From Aurelia coerulea (Eukaryota; Cnidaria; Scyphozoa; Semaeostomeae; Ulmaridae): a DNA stretch of 64,000 bases. Position 1 is the stretch's first letter; each line of letters starts with the position of its first letter. The position numbers were made by a program, and so were the translations under genes. Under the pieces are notes generated by a model. The model had not been told where the DNA came from. It saw nothing but the letters and a program-made list of their open reading frames with translations, and ran no database searches. Below are positions 20,930-32,600 of this stretch, in pieces. Location: assembly GCA_039566865.1 (NCBI GenBank), contig CM076945.1, forward strand, positions 8,111,501-8,175,500, written 5' to 3'.

Positions 20930-23900
20930 ATGGTGTACGGACGCGGAAGCCCCATTCCTGAGCTGATGATGCTTAAAAGCAGTCAAGACCAAAGTCAAGA
21001 TGCCAACTCGGCTCTGTGGGAACTTGAGAAAGGTATTATTTGTTGATAAGAAATTCTCAAGTTAGTGTATGCCTAGCCTAGGCCCGCCAACACAACAGCA
21101 ACAACCATAAAAAGCATTTCAGAGGAAAATTCACCTGCGTGGTGTCAGAAAATAGGTCTTGGTTCATAATTAATCAGCAATTTAGGTAAAAATGTATCAT
21201 AGTTTAATTTTCATTCCAGGTAATAGGTAGCTGGGGTCACAGAGAGCCAGACTGGAATCAGTGTACGACTATGGTGCACCACAGATCTGTGGCGCACAGA
21301 CCCAATCCAGACTGCAGAGTATGGCAAGTGCACACCCGAGATTTTTTTATTGAAATCTCACTGCACACCTTAGAAAGGGTGTGGCACACTGTGATTTGGG
21401 TGTGGCTCTATTGTTTGACGATTTTATTGTGCCACACTGGCAACTGAAGGGCTTCAGATGAAAGCTACGACAGTAATTTTGCATTTTATGATGTATTTGT
21501 AGACTTACTACAAGCGTTGTATTTATCACTGCTAGCCGTCTCATTCATGGTCACATTTTGATAAATGGCACCTGGGATTCATTGTAGTAAGTCCACAAAA
21601 TTCCGTCGCATGGAATCAAATTTTTCGGGATTTTAGGCCCAAACTCATCAGCCCGAATGAGGGGCAGAAAAGCCTTGGAATTGGTATTTGTTTTCACATT
21701 AAGTTTTATCTTTTTTGTTAGATTTTCTTACAAATATGAATTTAAAATTCATATGCACACTTGAAGTGCACACTTAAAGAGAAGTGCACACTTGCACACT
21801 CGGTATTTTGCTCTTGCACACCTGAGATCTCGTTGGAAACTGCCATACTCTGCAGTCCAGGACCTAATCTAAACAATGGAAATAACAATAGAACAAAGGA
21901 ATTGGCATATATCTGTGATGCACGGCGCACCCAGATTCCACGTAGGACAGAGAGCAGCCAGGTTGGAAAACTTGCATTCACTTGCAACTTCCAGGCAGGC
22001 TCTACCAGGTGTGCCGTACACTTGGCCCATTTTGAATTTTCATGACTTAATCTTTAGCAAAAAGCCTGAATTAGATTCTAGGAATTTTAGGGAATTTTCG
22101 CAAATTTTTTGTTTTCAGTTTTTTAAAGCAAGAAAGGAGTTTCTTAAAATTTTCGTTTTCGAAAACACTGAAAAGGATAAAAACTTTGATCAAACTTTCT
22201 AAAGACTCGACATGGGTTGAACAATGGGCTACTCAAACAGGCACAACCAATTTGTTTAAATGCAAATTTGAGGATCCTATCTTTTCATTTCCTAGGACTG
22301 AGATCTGGAAAAGTTGAAGAACAGTGTGAAGCAATCGTAAGGTTCCCAGCACTGTTTGTAAAGTACCCTTTTCCAATTTTGGTCAATTCAGCATTTCTCA
22401 AGTTGGCTGATGTTTTTAGAGGAGGGTAAGTATTTTATTGAGATTTGTCCTATTGACCAAGATTTTTGTATAGTCACATTTAATTATATTTTCAATGCTA
22501 AAGAAATTACAAGAAAAATTGCAAAAGATACATTACATTGGTTTTTGTTATTATTCCAGCGAACCTATGCTCCGACCGTGGTGAATGCAAACATTGGAGG
22601 TGGGGCATAATGCTGCAAGTGGTAGATTTTAACATCCATTCGCATCCACCATTTGAGGCATAATGCCCTGCCTCCAAGGCATAATGCCCCACCTCCAATG
22701 TTCGCATCCACCACTTGAAGTATAATGCCCCTGCCACTTGAAGCATAATGCTCCACCTCCAAAACATGATGTCCCACCTCAACTACATAATGCCCCACCT
22801 CCATCATTCGCATCCACCATGGTAGGCGCATAGGTTCACTGGCATGATTATTACGCAGGATTTGATTCATTCCAATCCATCCAGTATATGCTCTAGGTAA
22901 CTGTAAATTTTGAAAACCCTTGAACTTTTTTTGGCTCCACCCAAGTTCTTTGATCAAGATTCTTACATACAGAGGGGACTTTGAATATGCAAAGAAGTTT
23001 ATATTATTATGATAATTTCTATGGAAGTGTATTTGCATATATGATAAAGGCAAAATTTTTTCATCCTTTAGAACCAATTTTCTGAAAATCTGTGTGTTAA
23101 AAGTTATCCAAGAGAGCTCAAAACATCTGGACAAGATCTTGAATGTTGATGAAATTGTGAGAAGAATTTACACAGTTATTCATGCAAATGATCCAGTGGC
23201 AAGAGCGATCACACTTAGGTATGATATATTTATTTTGAAACACTCTTTTACAGTACAGGCATTGGGCACATTAACAGGCAAGTATTATTTATTATTCTTT
23301 TAGAATTCTCTGTCATTTTTTATTTCAAACAAGAACTTCTGATTGCATCATAGCTTTGCTAATACAGTATATTGATAATGAATTTCCTTTGCAGGGTATT
23401 TGGAAGTATATCTTGCATAATATCTGACAGAAAAAATATTCACTACAGGTTTGTTCATCTTTGTGCATGGAATGATTTATTTATATCATCTTAACGTTGG
23501 TCAAGGAAAATTTTCTTAGGAAGGCAATCTTTTCTGGTAAATGATGGACACAGATCTGTTAAGTAACTGCTGCAGGCCTTTTACAAATGATGAATAGCAT
23601 AGGGCTCAAATCTTTGAAATCTTTGAAAAGGTGGGTGTAAAATTTTATGATATATTTCTTTGAATTGAATAGCTTGACAGGAACTTATGATAATTTGCTG
23701 TAAATCTGCCGTGGCAATGTTTTGATAGCTTGATTTTTTTCAAAATGGCGACAATTTAATTGTTTTTGAAAAAATTCATGGAAAATTTTGAAAAATTTTA
23801 AATCATCATGAATCCTAAACCAATAGAGGAAAATGATATAACCTTCAAGAAAACCATAATTTATGAAGGTCTACAATATGGTGGCAAGCAGATATCTGTA

Positions 23901-26686
23901 GCTTTTCTGGTTTAGGATTAAGACATTTGATGACGTCATAGCCTCCAATTTAATAAATGCCGCCAGTTTGAAACTAATCAAGATATCAATAAATTGCCAT
24001 GGCAGATTTACAGCAAAAAGCCCCAAGTTCCTTCCAAGCTATTTATTTCAAAGGAAACTGTAATATAATTTTACACCAACCTTTTGAAAGATTTGAGCCC
24101 TATGTTATGATCAATAGAGTGCAGTTTTAGTTTTAGTATCTATCGATCAGAGCAATGTAATTGTTTAACTTGACCCACTTCTACAGTCCATCAAAATGTG
24201 CAAATTGTTCCCATTCACCCTGTTTTATCATGTTTTACTCCTATATGATTGTCCAGATTGGCACTTTTTTAAATTTCTCATGAAATTTATAAAATTACGA
24301 AAAAAGGTATGAAATTACTCCAAGGTTCCAAAGCCATACTAAATTGAGGAAACCAGACAAAATGTATTTCAGGCATGGATGATAGATAATGTACCACAAA
24401 GAAAACCAGAACAGAGCAACTTCCATCTGTTTATTGTGTTGGGGGCTACAGTTGCCAAAGATACATTTAATTATCATTTTCTTCATGCGAGGAATTGGGG
24501 CCTAAATCAACAATTAAATGATTTGCACTTGTGACATCTTTCAACCCATTGAAACCCTGACCTGACATCTGATATGAGACAGAATCTAGTATAGTATCCA
24601 TTAATCTTTAATTGTTTCATAATGTGTCTGTATACAGTTTAACGTTTCATGTTTTTATATATTGGCCATGGGGTCGTCATTGTATTTCGCTCCCCATGGT
24701 GTCGTACCCGTAGTGTTGTATAGTAATTTGAATAGGTTTTGTAGAATATAAGATTACTGTAAAATTTTATATTTGAATAAAAAAAATTAGGGGCTTTGGT
24801 TTTCACAAGTGTTGACAAGCATACCAACCTCAAGCTCATAGCCAGTGTATTCATAATCCTCAAAATCGCATCGTGCCTGCCATGTTTCAGCAAACCATGA
24901 AGAAACCAAGTGTAGATTACACATTTCTGAATTTAATTTTTAGCATTCGAAGTTCTCTTGATTCTCATGACCAAGTTGAAGTTGAAGCTGCCATCTTTGC
25001 AACCAAATGCTTTTGTAAGCAATCAAGGTGGGTTTTGTTTACAATTTTTGCAGCCATCTTCATTCATCTGAAGAATGATATTGATTCCTGCAATAGTACA
25101 GAGGTGACAGAGAAGAAACTGCGTAAAATGACCTCATTGAGTAGTCAAATATAAGGAAGTGTTTGGAAGTATACGCTTTTTGAAATGATCAATCAAGGGC
25201 TTCATGCTCAAGGAAGAAAAATTATGTGTTGAATTTGGCCATGATGCAAAACATTGCTTGATGAGCAGAATTAAGCAGGGTAAATATTTTGCAAGATAAC
25301 CAACTGGACAAACATCTTGCTTGGCAAGCAAATCTAAAATGTTTGCCAAACAACATTTGCTCATTGGTCAGGGCTTTACTTTTTATTGTAATACTATAAA
25401 AAGAGTACAACTTCATGTTTCATTTCAGGCAATTTGCTGAAGGAATTTGTCACAAAATTGCAGAAATGATAGAAGGTTTGGCTTTTCTTAATTTGCTCCC
25501 TTCATGTGGTTTATAGTACTTGTAAATATTTGATGGATTGATCAAAATGTTTTGAAATGTTTAGGAATCGGTCTTTACAAAGTTCTCACATAATGTTAGA
25601 TATCTTGCTAATTTATATTTTCAAGACATGCATCAAGCTAGTGACAAACATCTGCTAGCATTTGCAACTCTCGCGCTTTGTCAGAACCAACTGTTCGTTC
25701 TAGTCTCATTTGTCAGTATGGTAAATATCTCTCAACGTAAGTTCCTTGTTTTCAAGTGCAGGTACGAGTGGTTTCAGCTCAATGTGTAAGTCCTAAGTCC
25801 CAAAGACATATATGGCGAGCAAGGCCTTCTTGAGACCGAGTTGACTGCTCAAAAATTTCTTCATTTCTCTTGGTTATGCATTAATAGGTCAAAGGGCATA
25901 TTTTCGAAAAACAATATCTTTCAATGCATCAGTTTTTTCCTTTTAGGTGTATCGACTCCCATCGACATGAAGCTGAAACTCATACCTGCATTTCAATATA
26001 TGTATCATGACCTCAAATCAGCCAATGAGGTAAGCTTTCAAAGGATTCTAATTGCCAGTCAAATGAACGTTTATTCAGTATATTAAGCTATTCAGAGCTG
26101 TTTGGGCAATTTTTAGTAAATGTAGCCATATTCTGAAAACTTCATTTTTGCCCATTTCATATTATGCAGCTTTTGACTCTTTTGACGACTTGGTGGATGT
26201 GCAGTGTAGCTTATTACATCAATTGTTGACTTTTTTAGCAGACCTTGAAAATTGATTGATTAGATTCTAAACCAAAAAGCTAGGTTTTTAAAGGGAATCA
26301 ATACATATACTATGAACCGTTGATAAAAATAGCCATGCAAAGACAACGGACCTTGACATGTACTGAGCAATATTTGGGTAACTGATCTATTCAAGCAGGA
26401 AATACCGATATCTGATTGGCTAGAACTTCAGAAGCAGCAGAGCAAAATGGCTTGAACCATTTCTGTATGATTAGATTTAAGACGAGTATGAAATGTGATC
26501 AAAACTATGGTTTTAAAGATTTTATTTTAGCTTCCAAGTTCCTGTATTGCTACATTATTTTCGTTTAAGGTACAAGAGCTATGTCTTTCCTTACTTAAAG
26601 CATATCCAGCGACTGACTTTGTTTTGGTCACTCTACACACACTGACTTCGCTTGCTACTGCAACTGTCATTAATATTCCAAGTCAG
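20930..26686 (+). CDS. INTS7: INTS7 exons 1-8 (N-terminal repeats)
   Basis: Exons: 20930-21032, 22296-22425, 23072-23218, 23395-23448, 24944-25027, 25429-25475, 25947-26029, 26570-26686. Together they encode residues 1-255. They cover the conserved N-terminal helical repeats, from DANSALWELEKG through GEEQCEA-like VEEQCEAIVRFPALF, the ILNVDEIV block, RSSLDSHDQVEVEAA, and VTLHTLTSLATATV. Phases run 1, 2, 2, 2, 2, 1, 0, 0 at the exon ends. Exon 6 is only 47 bp. Confidence 0.93.
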
Positions 26687-29600
26687 GTACTGGTATCTCT
26701 GTCCAAATTTTTTCTACCTGTTAACTATATACCGGGTGTCTCAGAAAAAAGTACCCCCTTTTGACCGGAAATAGGAACCAAGCAATAAGATATCATTGCT
26801 CCCCAACTTCACAGCTAAATTTATCAATGTTCAACTTAGATGCACGTACCCTGCATTTAGAAATCGTCCAGCAAACACCGGAGATACAGGTTCGCAAAGT
26901 CAAAATTTACAGTGCACCCAAAACCAGAGGTTTTGAAAAAGGGCCTAGTCATGATTTGTATCGTGAACAATTCCAAAGTACCTGTGGACTTTAAGTTTCC
27001 GTGTTTTGCTTTTGAAAGGAATAAAAGATGCATGAACATAGCGCTGATTAAACAAATATAGTAGAAATGTGGTAAGAGTGATAAAATCGTGCCACATCTC
27101 CAAAATAAGCGTGCATGTGCTCCTTTTCCTCTTCTTTAATTAATATAAAACACTTGGGATCGAATGCGATGCAAGGACCGATTCCTCAAAAGAAATGTCA
27201 CTGCAAGAACAATTGAAGTAATTCAAAGTATAAATATTTTCAAAAATAGAAAGTAAAGGTCAAAGTCGAAAATTCGTTTGCAAAATGCCTGTTTGTTGTC
27301 AAATTATGGATAGGCCATTTCTCAAAACCTCTGGTTTCAGGTGCACTCCAAATTTTGACCTTGTGAACTCATATCTCCGGTGTTTGGTGGTCGATTTTCA
27401 AATGCAAGGTATGTGCATTTAAGTTGAAGACCAACAAATGTAGCCATGAATTCAAAAAGTCCCGACATATTATCGTTTTGTTGCCTTGTTGAGTCAAAGG
27501 AGGGTACAACCTCGTACCCAGTGACAATGAAGGTTTTCCGTAAACTTCCAACGCCTACATTGACCCTGGAGCCTGTTAGGCTATTCTGCTATTTGATTGG
27601 CTCTTTTCGAAACAAAAGAAGTTTCTCGCCTTCAAAACCTGGCGTTCGGTCGAAATAAAGAACATTCGAATGGCTCTGGATACAATGAGTGCTGTTCGAA
27701 CCATGGAATCTACATTTCGAAATTGTCGAATATGGGATTCGAAAGGACCTGCTGTCTGCCAAATTATGCTAATTATTCCGATCAAAAATTTACAAAATTT
27801 GTAAACCGGTCCCAAGGTAGACTGATTATATGTTCGTAGGTTATCGCTATTGATAGGCTGATGGACGCTATAACTACGACTCATGGACTTACGCTTCCAG
27901 AAACGGACATGGCCTAAATCACCTGCTATTTTTTCTCAAAACCATCGACCCTAAATCGCCGCAAAAAGTGGTTTTCCTGAAGTGCTACACTGCAAAACAA
28001 GCTATCAGTACTTAGATGAATGTTTCTTCAAGCTATTAAAGCAAAAAAATCCTACCCATAGGTGATATTTTGGTTGTTTGGGGACGCAAAAGATCTCGTA
28101 AATTCGTTCGCTACTTTGAGATTTTGATCGTTGGAGCAGTTCAGTCGAACGCGTTGTTCGAATTCGTTTGTTTGCCTTTGGCGGGAAGTTTAAATTGAAG
28201 AAGAATCAGCCAATCCCATCAAGTTATTTCAAGTCTTGCATCCTGATTGGTCCAGGAACAAATTTGTTCCTGGCGAGAATTTTTTTGCCGTTTTGAGAAG
28301 AGTTAGTCCATAAGGCCCTTGACTGGAGCGACAACAACAACATTAATTCACTTCAATTAGATGAGCGTAAGTTGAGGGTCCTTATGTAGTGAGGCTAGTC
28401 CCAAGGGTATCTGTTGAGGTCTAGCCTCCTATTGAAAACAACAGATACCCTTGGGAACGAAGTTGAGGAGGGTACTTTTTTGAGACACCCGGTATTTGAA
28501 TGAAATTTCAGATCCTTAATAAATGATTTTAACATATGAACTCCAAATGATACACAGTTAGACTTTAGAATAAATTAACTTAGATTAAACCAACTTAGCT
28601 CGAGGACTGGGGCAATCAAAATATAATCTGTCAAATTTGATGTTCTCGAAAGATGAAAATGATAGGAACATAATTGGCACCTTCCATTCTTTTGTTTTAT
28701 CCTTAAACTTGATCGCTGTCATTGGATTTCTAAATGTTTTAGGCTGCAAAGTTAGGCCCCTGATATTGCCATTGGAATTAATTTTATGTAGCTCTTTGGA
28801 AATGTCAGCTGTTGACGCAGAAGACATGGCTCTTACCCATGGCAAAAGAACACTTCTGTCTCATTGTTAAAGTGGCCATTATTATAACTAGGCAACTGCT
28901 TAGAGTGGACAACTGACGTCTACTTGGCTAGAATTAAATCAATGAAATACAAAATTAAAAACCATTTCGTTTTAGGTGGATATTTTGATCCATTATACGA
29001 AATCGGATCCAAGAAAGCAAGTAATATTTGGTGCGTTAAAGAATTTGAGAACTCTTGCGAAAAAGGGACCACATTTATGGACGGAGAAACATGTCGAGGT
29101 AATATATGTTTTATTGCCAGTTCGTTACTTTTGATATCCATACAGTTGTTTCGTCTAACAGCAAATCTCCAGATAAACTTTATCCGTTTCTCATATACAA
29201 ATGTTTAGCAGATCATCAATAAGGCATGACTGCATCCATGAAAGATTTAATTGTTTGGAAAGCGTTTGCAGATCCAAGGAATGTGTTCATAATTTGTTCA
29301 AGATTTTTCTGAATTAACAATAAGGCATGACTCTTTTAATAGCCACATCAATTAAATCTTTGATGTGTTTTGAAAGCTTTTTCAATTCTAAGAAACTTGT
29401 TCATAATTTTTTTCTCAAGATGTTTTCGAAATTATAATACATCATTCAGAAATTACTAATCCGAAGTAGATGTTCCGACAATTTACTCATTCAGTTTGAT
29501 GGTTATTGATAAATAAAGTAATGAAATTTACATTTTTATAGCGCACATTCAAATAAAAATTATCTATTTATGGTGCTTTACAATGACTACAGTAAAAGTA

Positions 29601-32600
29601 CCTGGTTTAATATCAAGATTAATTAAAAGTCCTCTACTTGTTAAAAACGCATCTTACGAAGTTTCGTTCAATTAAAAGCAATATTAAAGGGAGTGTAAGC
29701 ATATAAAAGTGGCTCAAGCCACTTGCAATCAGATTCTAGCCTTTCAGAAGCCAGTATTTCCTGTTGACGTAGATCAGTCACCCAAATATGGAGCGCCACG
29801 TGTCGTAACCTACTGTCTTTGCGCGGCTATTTTCATCAAGGACTTATATATGCTTAGATTCCCGTTAAAGAAATACGTTTTCAATTTTTTCTTAAAAACA
29901 TCTAATGGTTATTCATAATCATTGCAGGAGCTGACAGAATTTGCAGCAGATTCTCTTTCTGATCAGTTGAAACTCGCTTCATTAGATGTTTTGTGTACTC
30001 TTTCAAAGTCTGTTGGAAAAGCAAAATGCTTCAGCAGAAAAGGTTAGTACAGTATAGACTTATGACGTGATTCCTTGATAAGCATCCAATTCAATGAGCG
30101 ATGCTGAGACTTAAATAATTAGTCTAAGTACAGTAGGCACATACCAAACTATGGACCCATCAAAAATCAGTTTGAAATGCATGATTGTTCAACCCGGAGG
30201 TTAAATTCTTCATTTTTTATGTTTCGTTCTCTCGTTGTTCTCTTTGCATGTGCCGTAGTTTTCGTGTTGTTTTTGTTTTTGTTTCATTTAATGACCATGG
30301 GTTAGTCATGCCGTTTTGTTCTCCTGTGGTATCATCTTTCATCTCTGTAGACTTGCAGAGTTGTATAGTAATTAGAAAGTGTAGTAGGACTATGTATTGC
30401 AGATTTATATTTGAATTTAAAAAACTCTATGTTATTTATTTCTAGCAATGGAGATGCAAGAATGTTTATCAGACTCTATTAACATCAACTGTGCAACCTT
30501 GGCCCTGGCAACGAGAACTCATGTCTTAGTTTGCAAAGCTAACGAGGGTGAGCACATGACATGTACTTTTGAGTTGGAATGTTTTCTCAGGCTAAGTACT
30601 CATCAGATATGGCTGCATTGATTAAGGGAAAAGGCAGCTTTAGCACGATCGGGGAAAGGATAGTGATTGAGACTCGTAGTTAAAATTGAAACCCAGGAGT
30701 CATTAAATTGGGGACTGATGTATTGGCATTACTATCTCTTTGTACTGTCACTGTGATTCTAGTGTGCAATTCCTGCTACTTGGTTCGAAATTTCGTACGA
30801 AACTTGCAATAAATCTGGCTCACGATGGTCAATTATTCCATACATTTCTGTGCGTAAATTTCATTCTGTGATGCAGTAAAGTGCCGCCTTGAAGAGAGAC
30901 ATATTTTGACCTCAGTTTATTGTTGTTATAGCCAATTGTTTTACTATGGTTTTAGCAAAATTCAGGGTCTAAATGTCTAGGAAAGTGGTTTCTGAGAGGC
31001 GGGACTTTGCTATACGTCAAGAAACTGGCCCTTGAGCAGTAGATTTACCTCGTGCCACAAAGGATTTGCAAGCAATTATCTCTCAAAATGACAATTTTGC
31101 CGTCAGTTAATTTTTTTGTCCATTATTTTAGGTTCTGCTTTGCATTCAGATCAGCTCAGTAAGTTAGAGAGCGATATGCAGTTATTGACTGCACTATGTA
31201 TTGCAGAAACATCCATAACATCTCTCAAGGTAAAAGATAGTATCGACATTACTTTTGTACATTACTTTTGTAAATGGCAAAGCTGTGAGTATCAGCTCTT
31301 CTTGTTTTCATTTTCAGTCTTAAAGTCATTCTACAGACTCAGAACCCGTTGATGCGTCACCGTTGGTAAACGTATCAAGATTTACTTTTGAGATATTTTG
31401 CAGTTTCTTTGTATGATTCTCGCTGAAGGTCATGAAAAGTATGAGCAACTTTGGCAGTCGTTCATTGAATTCGTTCATTCATTCATCCATTTATTCATTC
31501 ATTCATTTATTCTTTGCGTCCCTGTAAGTTGAATTTTTTTTCATTTTTTATTGTTTAGCCACAGTAGCCCCGTCAGTCTGAGTGCTTTACAGGGGGCCGT
31601 GCAAAAAATCTACAAAATTGAAAGCCTAGTTTACAAATTAGTTATCTAATTACTCTAGCATTAACAATAAATAAAACGAATTCAAAAGAAAAGTAGACAA
31701 GCTACCCTCTACAATTTCTCTTTAAGCTCCTTTTGAATGTAAGAAGGGAGGGTGCATTTTTGACATCTAAGCTTAATTGGTTCCAAATCTTAGGCCCACG
31801 AAATGACCTACGAAGTTGGACCACTTTTGTTGGGCCGAAATAGGCCCACGGAGTTGGTGCTTCATGGTCATCTCCAAAGTTGAACGTCCCAAAAGTGAAA
31901 ATTTCTTTAATCTACCTCACTGCATATTCTTTCCTCGCAAATATTGTTCTAATGCAGACATTGCTCCCCCCTCCCAAACTTTGGTTCTCTTTTGTCGAAG
32001 AATTAAAGGATACTCAGCCAAAAATCGCGCATTTAATATTGGAATCGCTTTTTCCTCCTGAACTTTCAAGATGCCAAACAACTAATTATTTCGATTGAAA
32101 TAGCTATATCTCCTTTCAGCGTTGTTTGAACAGTATTGCTTCAATCGCGAGTGTTTCATCAAGTCTGAAAAGTAACTTAACGGGATTTCTAATGGAAATG
32201 TTATCGGCTGTTTCAGGTAACCACTCTTTATATTCTTACTCATTGTACAGTGATATGCCAGACTCTTTTTTGGCCTATGCTGAGCCTCAGCGCTCTTATT
32301 GATAAGGTTCTCATAAAGAGAAAGAGTGTCTTTGGTTTAATTGTGATATATCTTGTGCATCGTTTATTAGTCCTACCGGGTGAGTCAATAAAAAGAATCC
32401 ACGTGTGATTGGTCATGGCTCCCTGGATATCAAGACGATGATATTGGGGAATATGCAGTTTAATGGTAGACATGTTCAAATCTATTTCAAAATTTACCTG
32501 ACTGAAATCGGCCACTCCGTTCTGAAATTATGAGGGATTTTCTAGAGAAAGCTTCTCCAAGAAACCTTCAAAACGTGCCCAAAATCACGAACCAATTTCC

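Larger units (their letters stand above)
26730..28494. mobile_element. Outer element of a three-level transposon nest (INTS7 intron 8)
   Basis: TACCGGGTGTCTCAGAAAAA at 26730 is mirrored by TTTTTTGAGACACCCGGTA ending 28494. The arms correspond: TGCACCCAAAACCAGAGGTT on the left against AACCTCTGGTTTCAGGTGCA near 27325. The right arm is interrupted at 27507-28465. Without the insert, the right end reads in register with the left arm. Confidence 0.85.

Noticed and set aside
22507..23134. Histidine- and glycine-rich frames of 91 and 189 codons on the minus strand
   Set aside because: They translate the minisatellite inside a MITE and then read antisense through INTS7 exon 3; not a gene.
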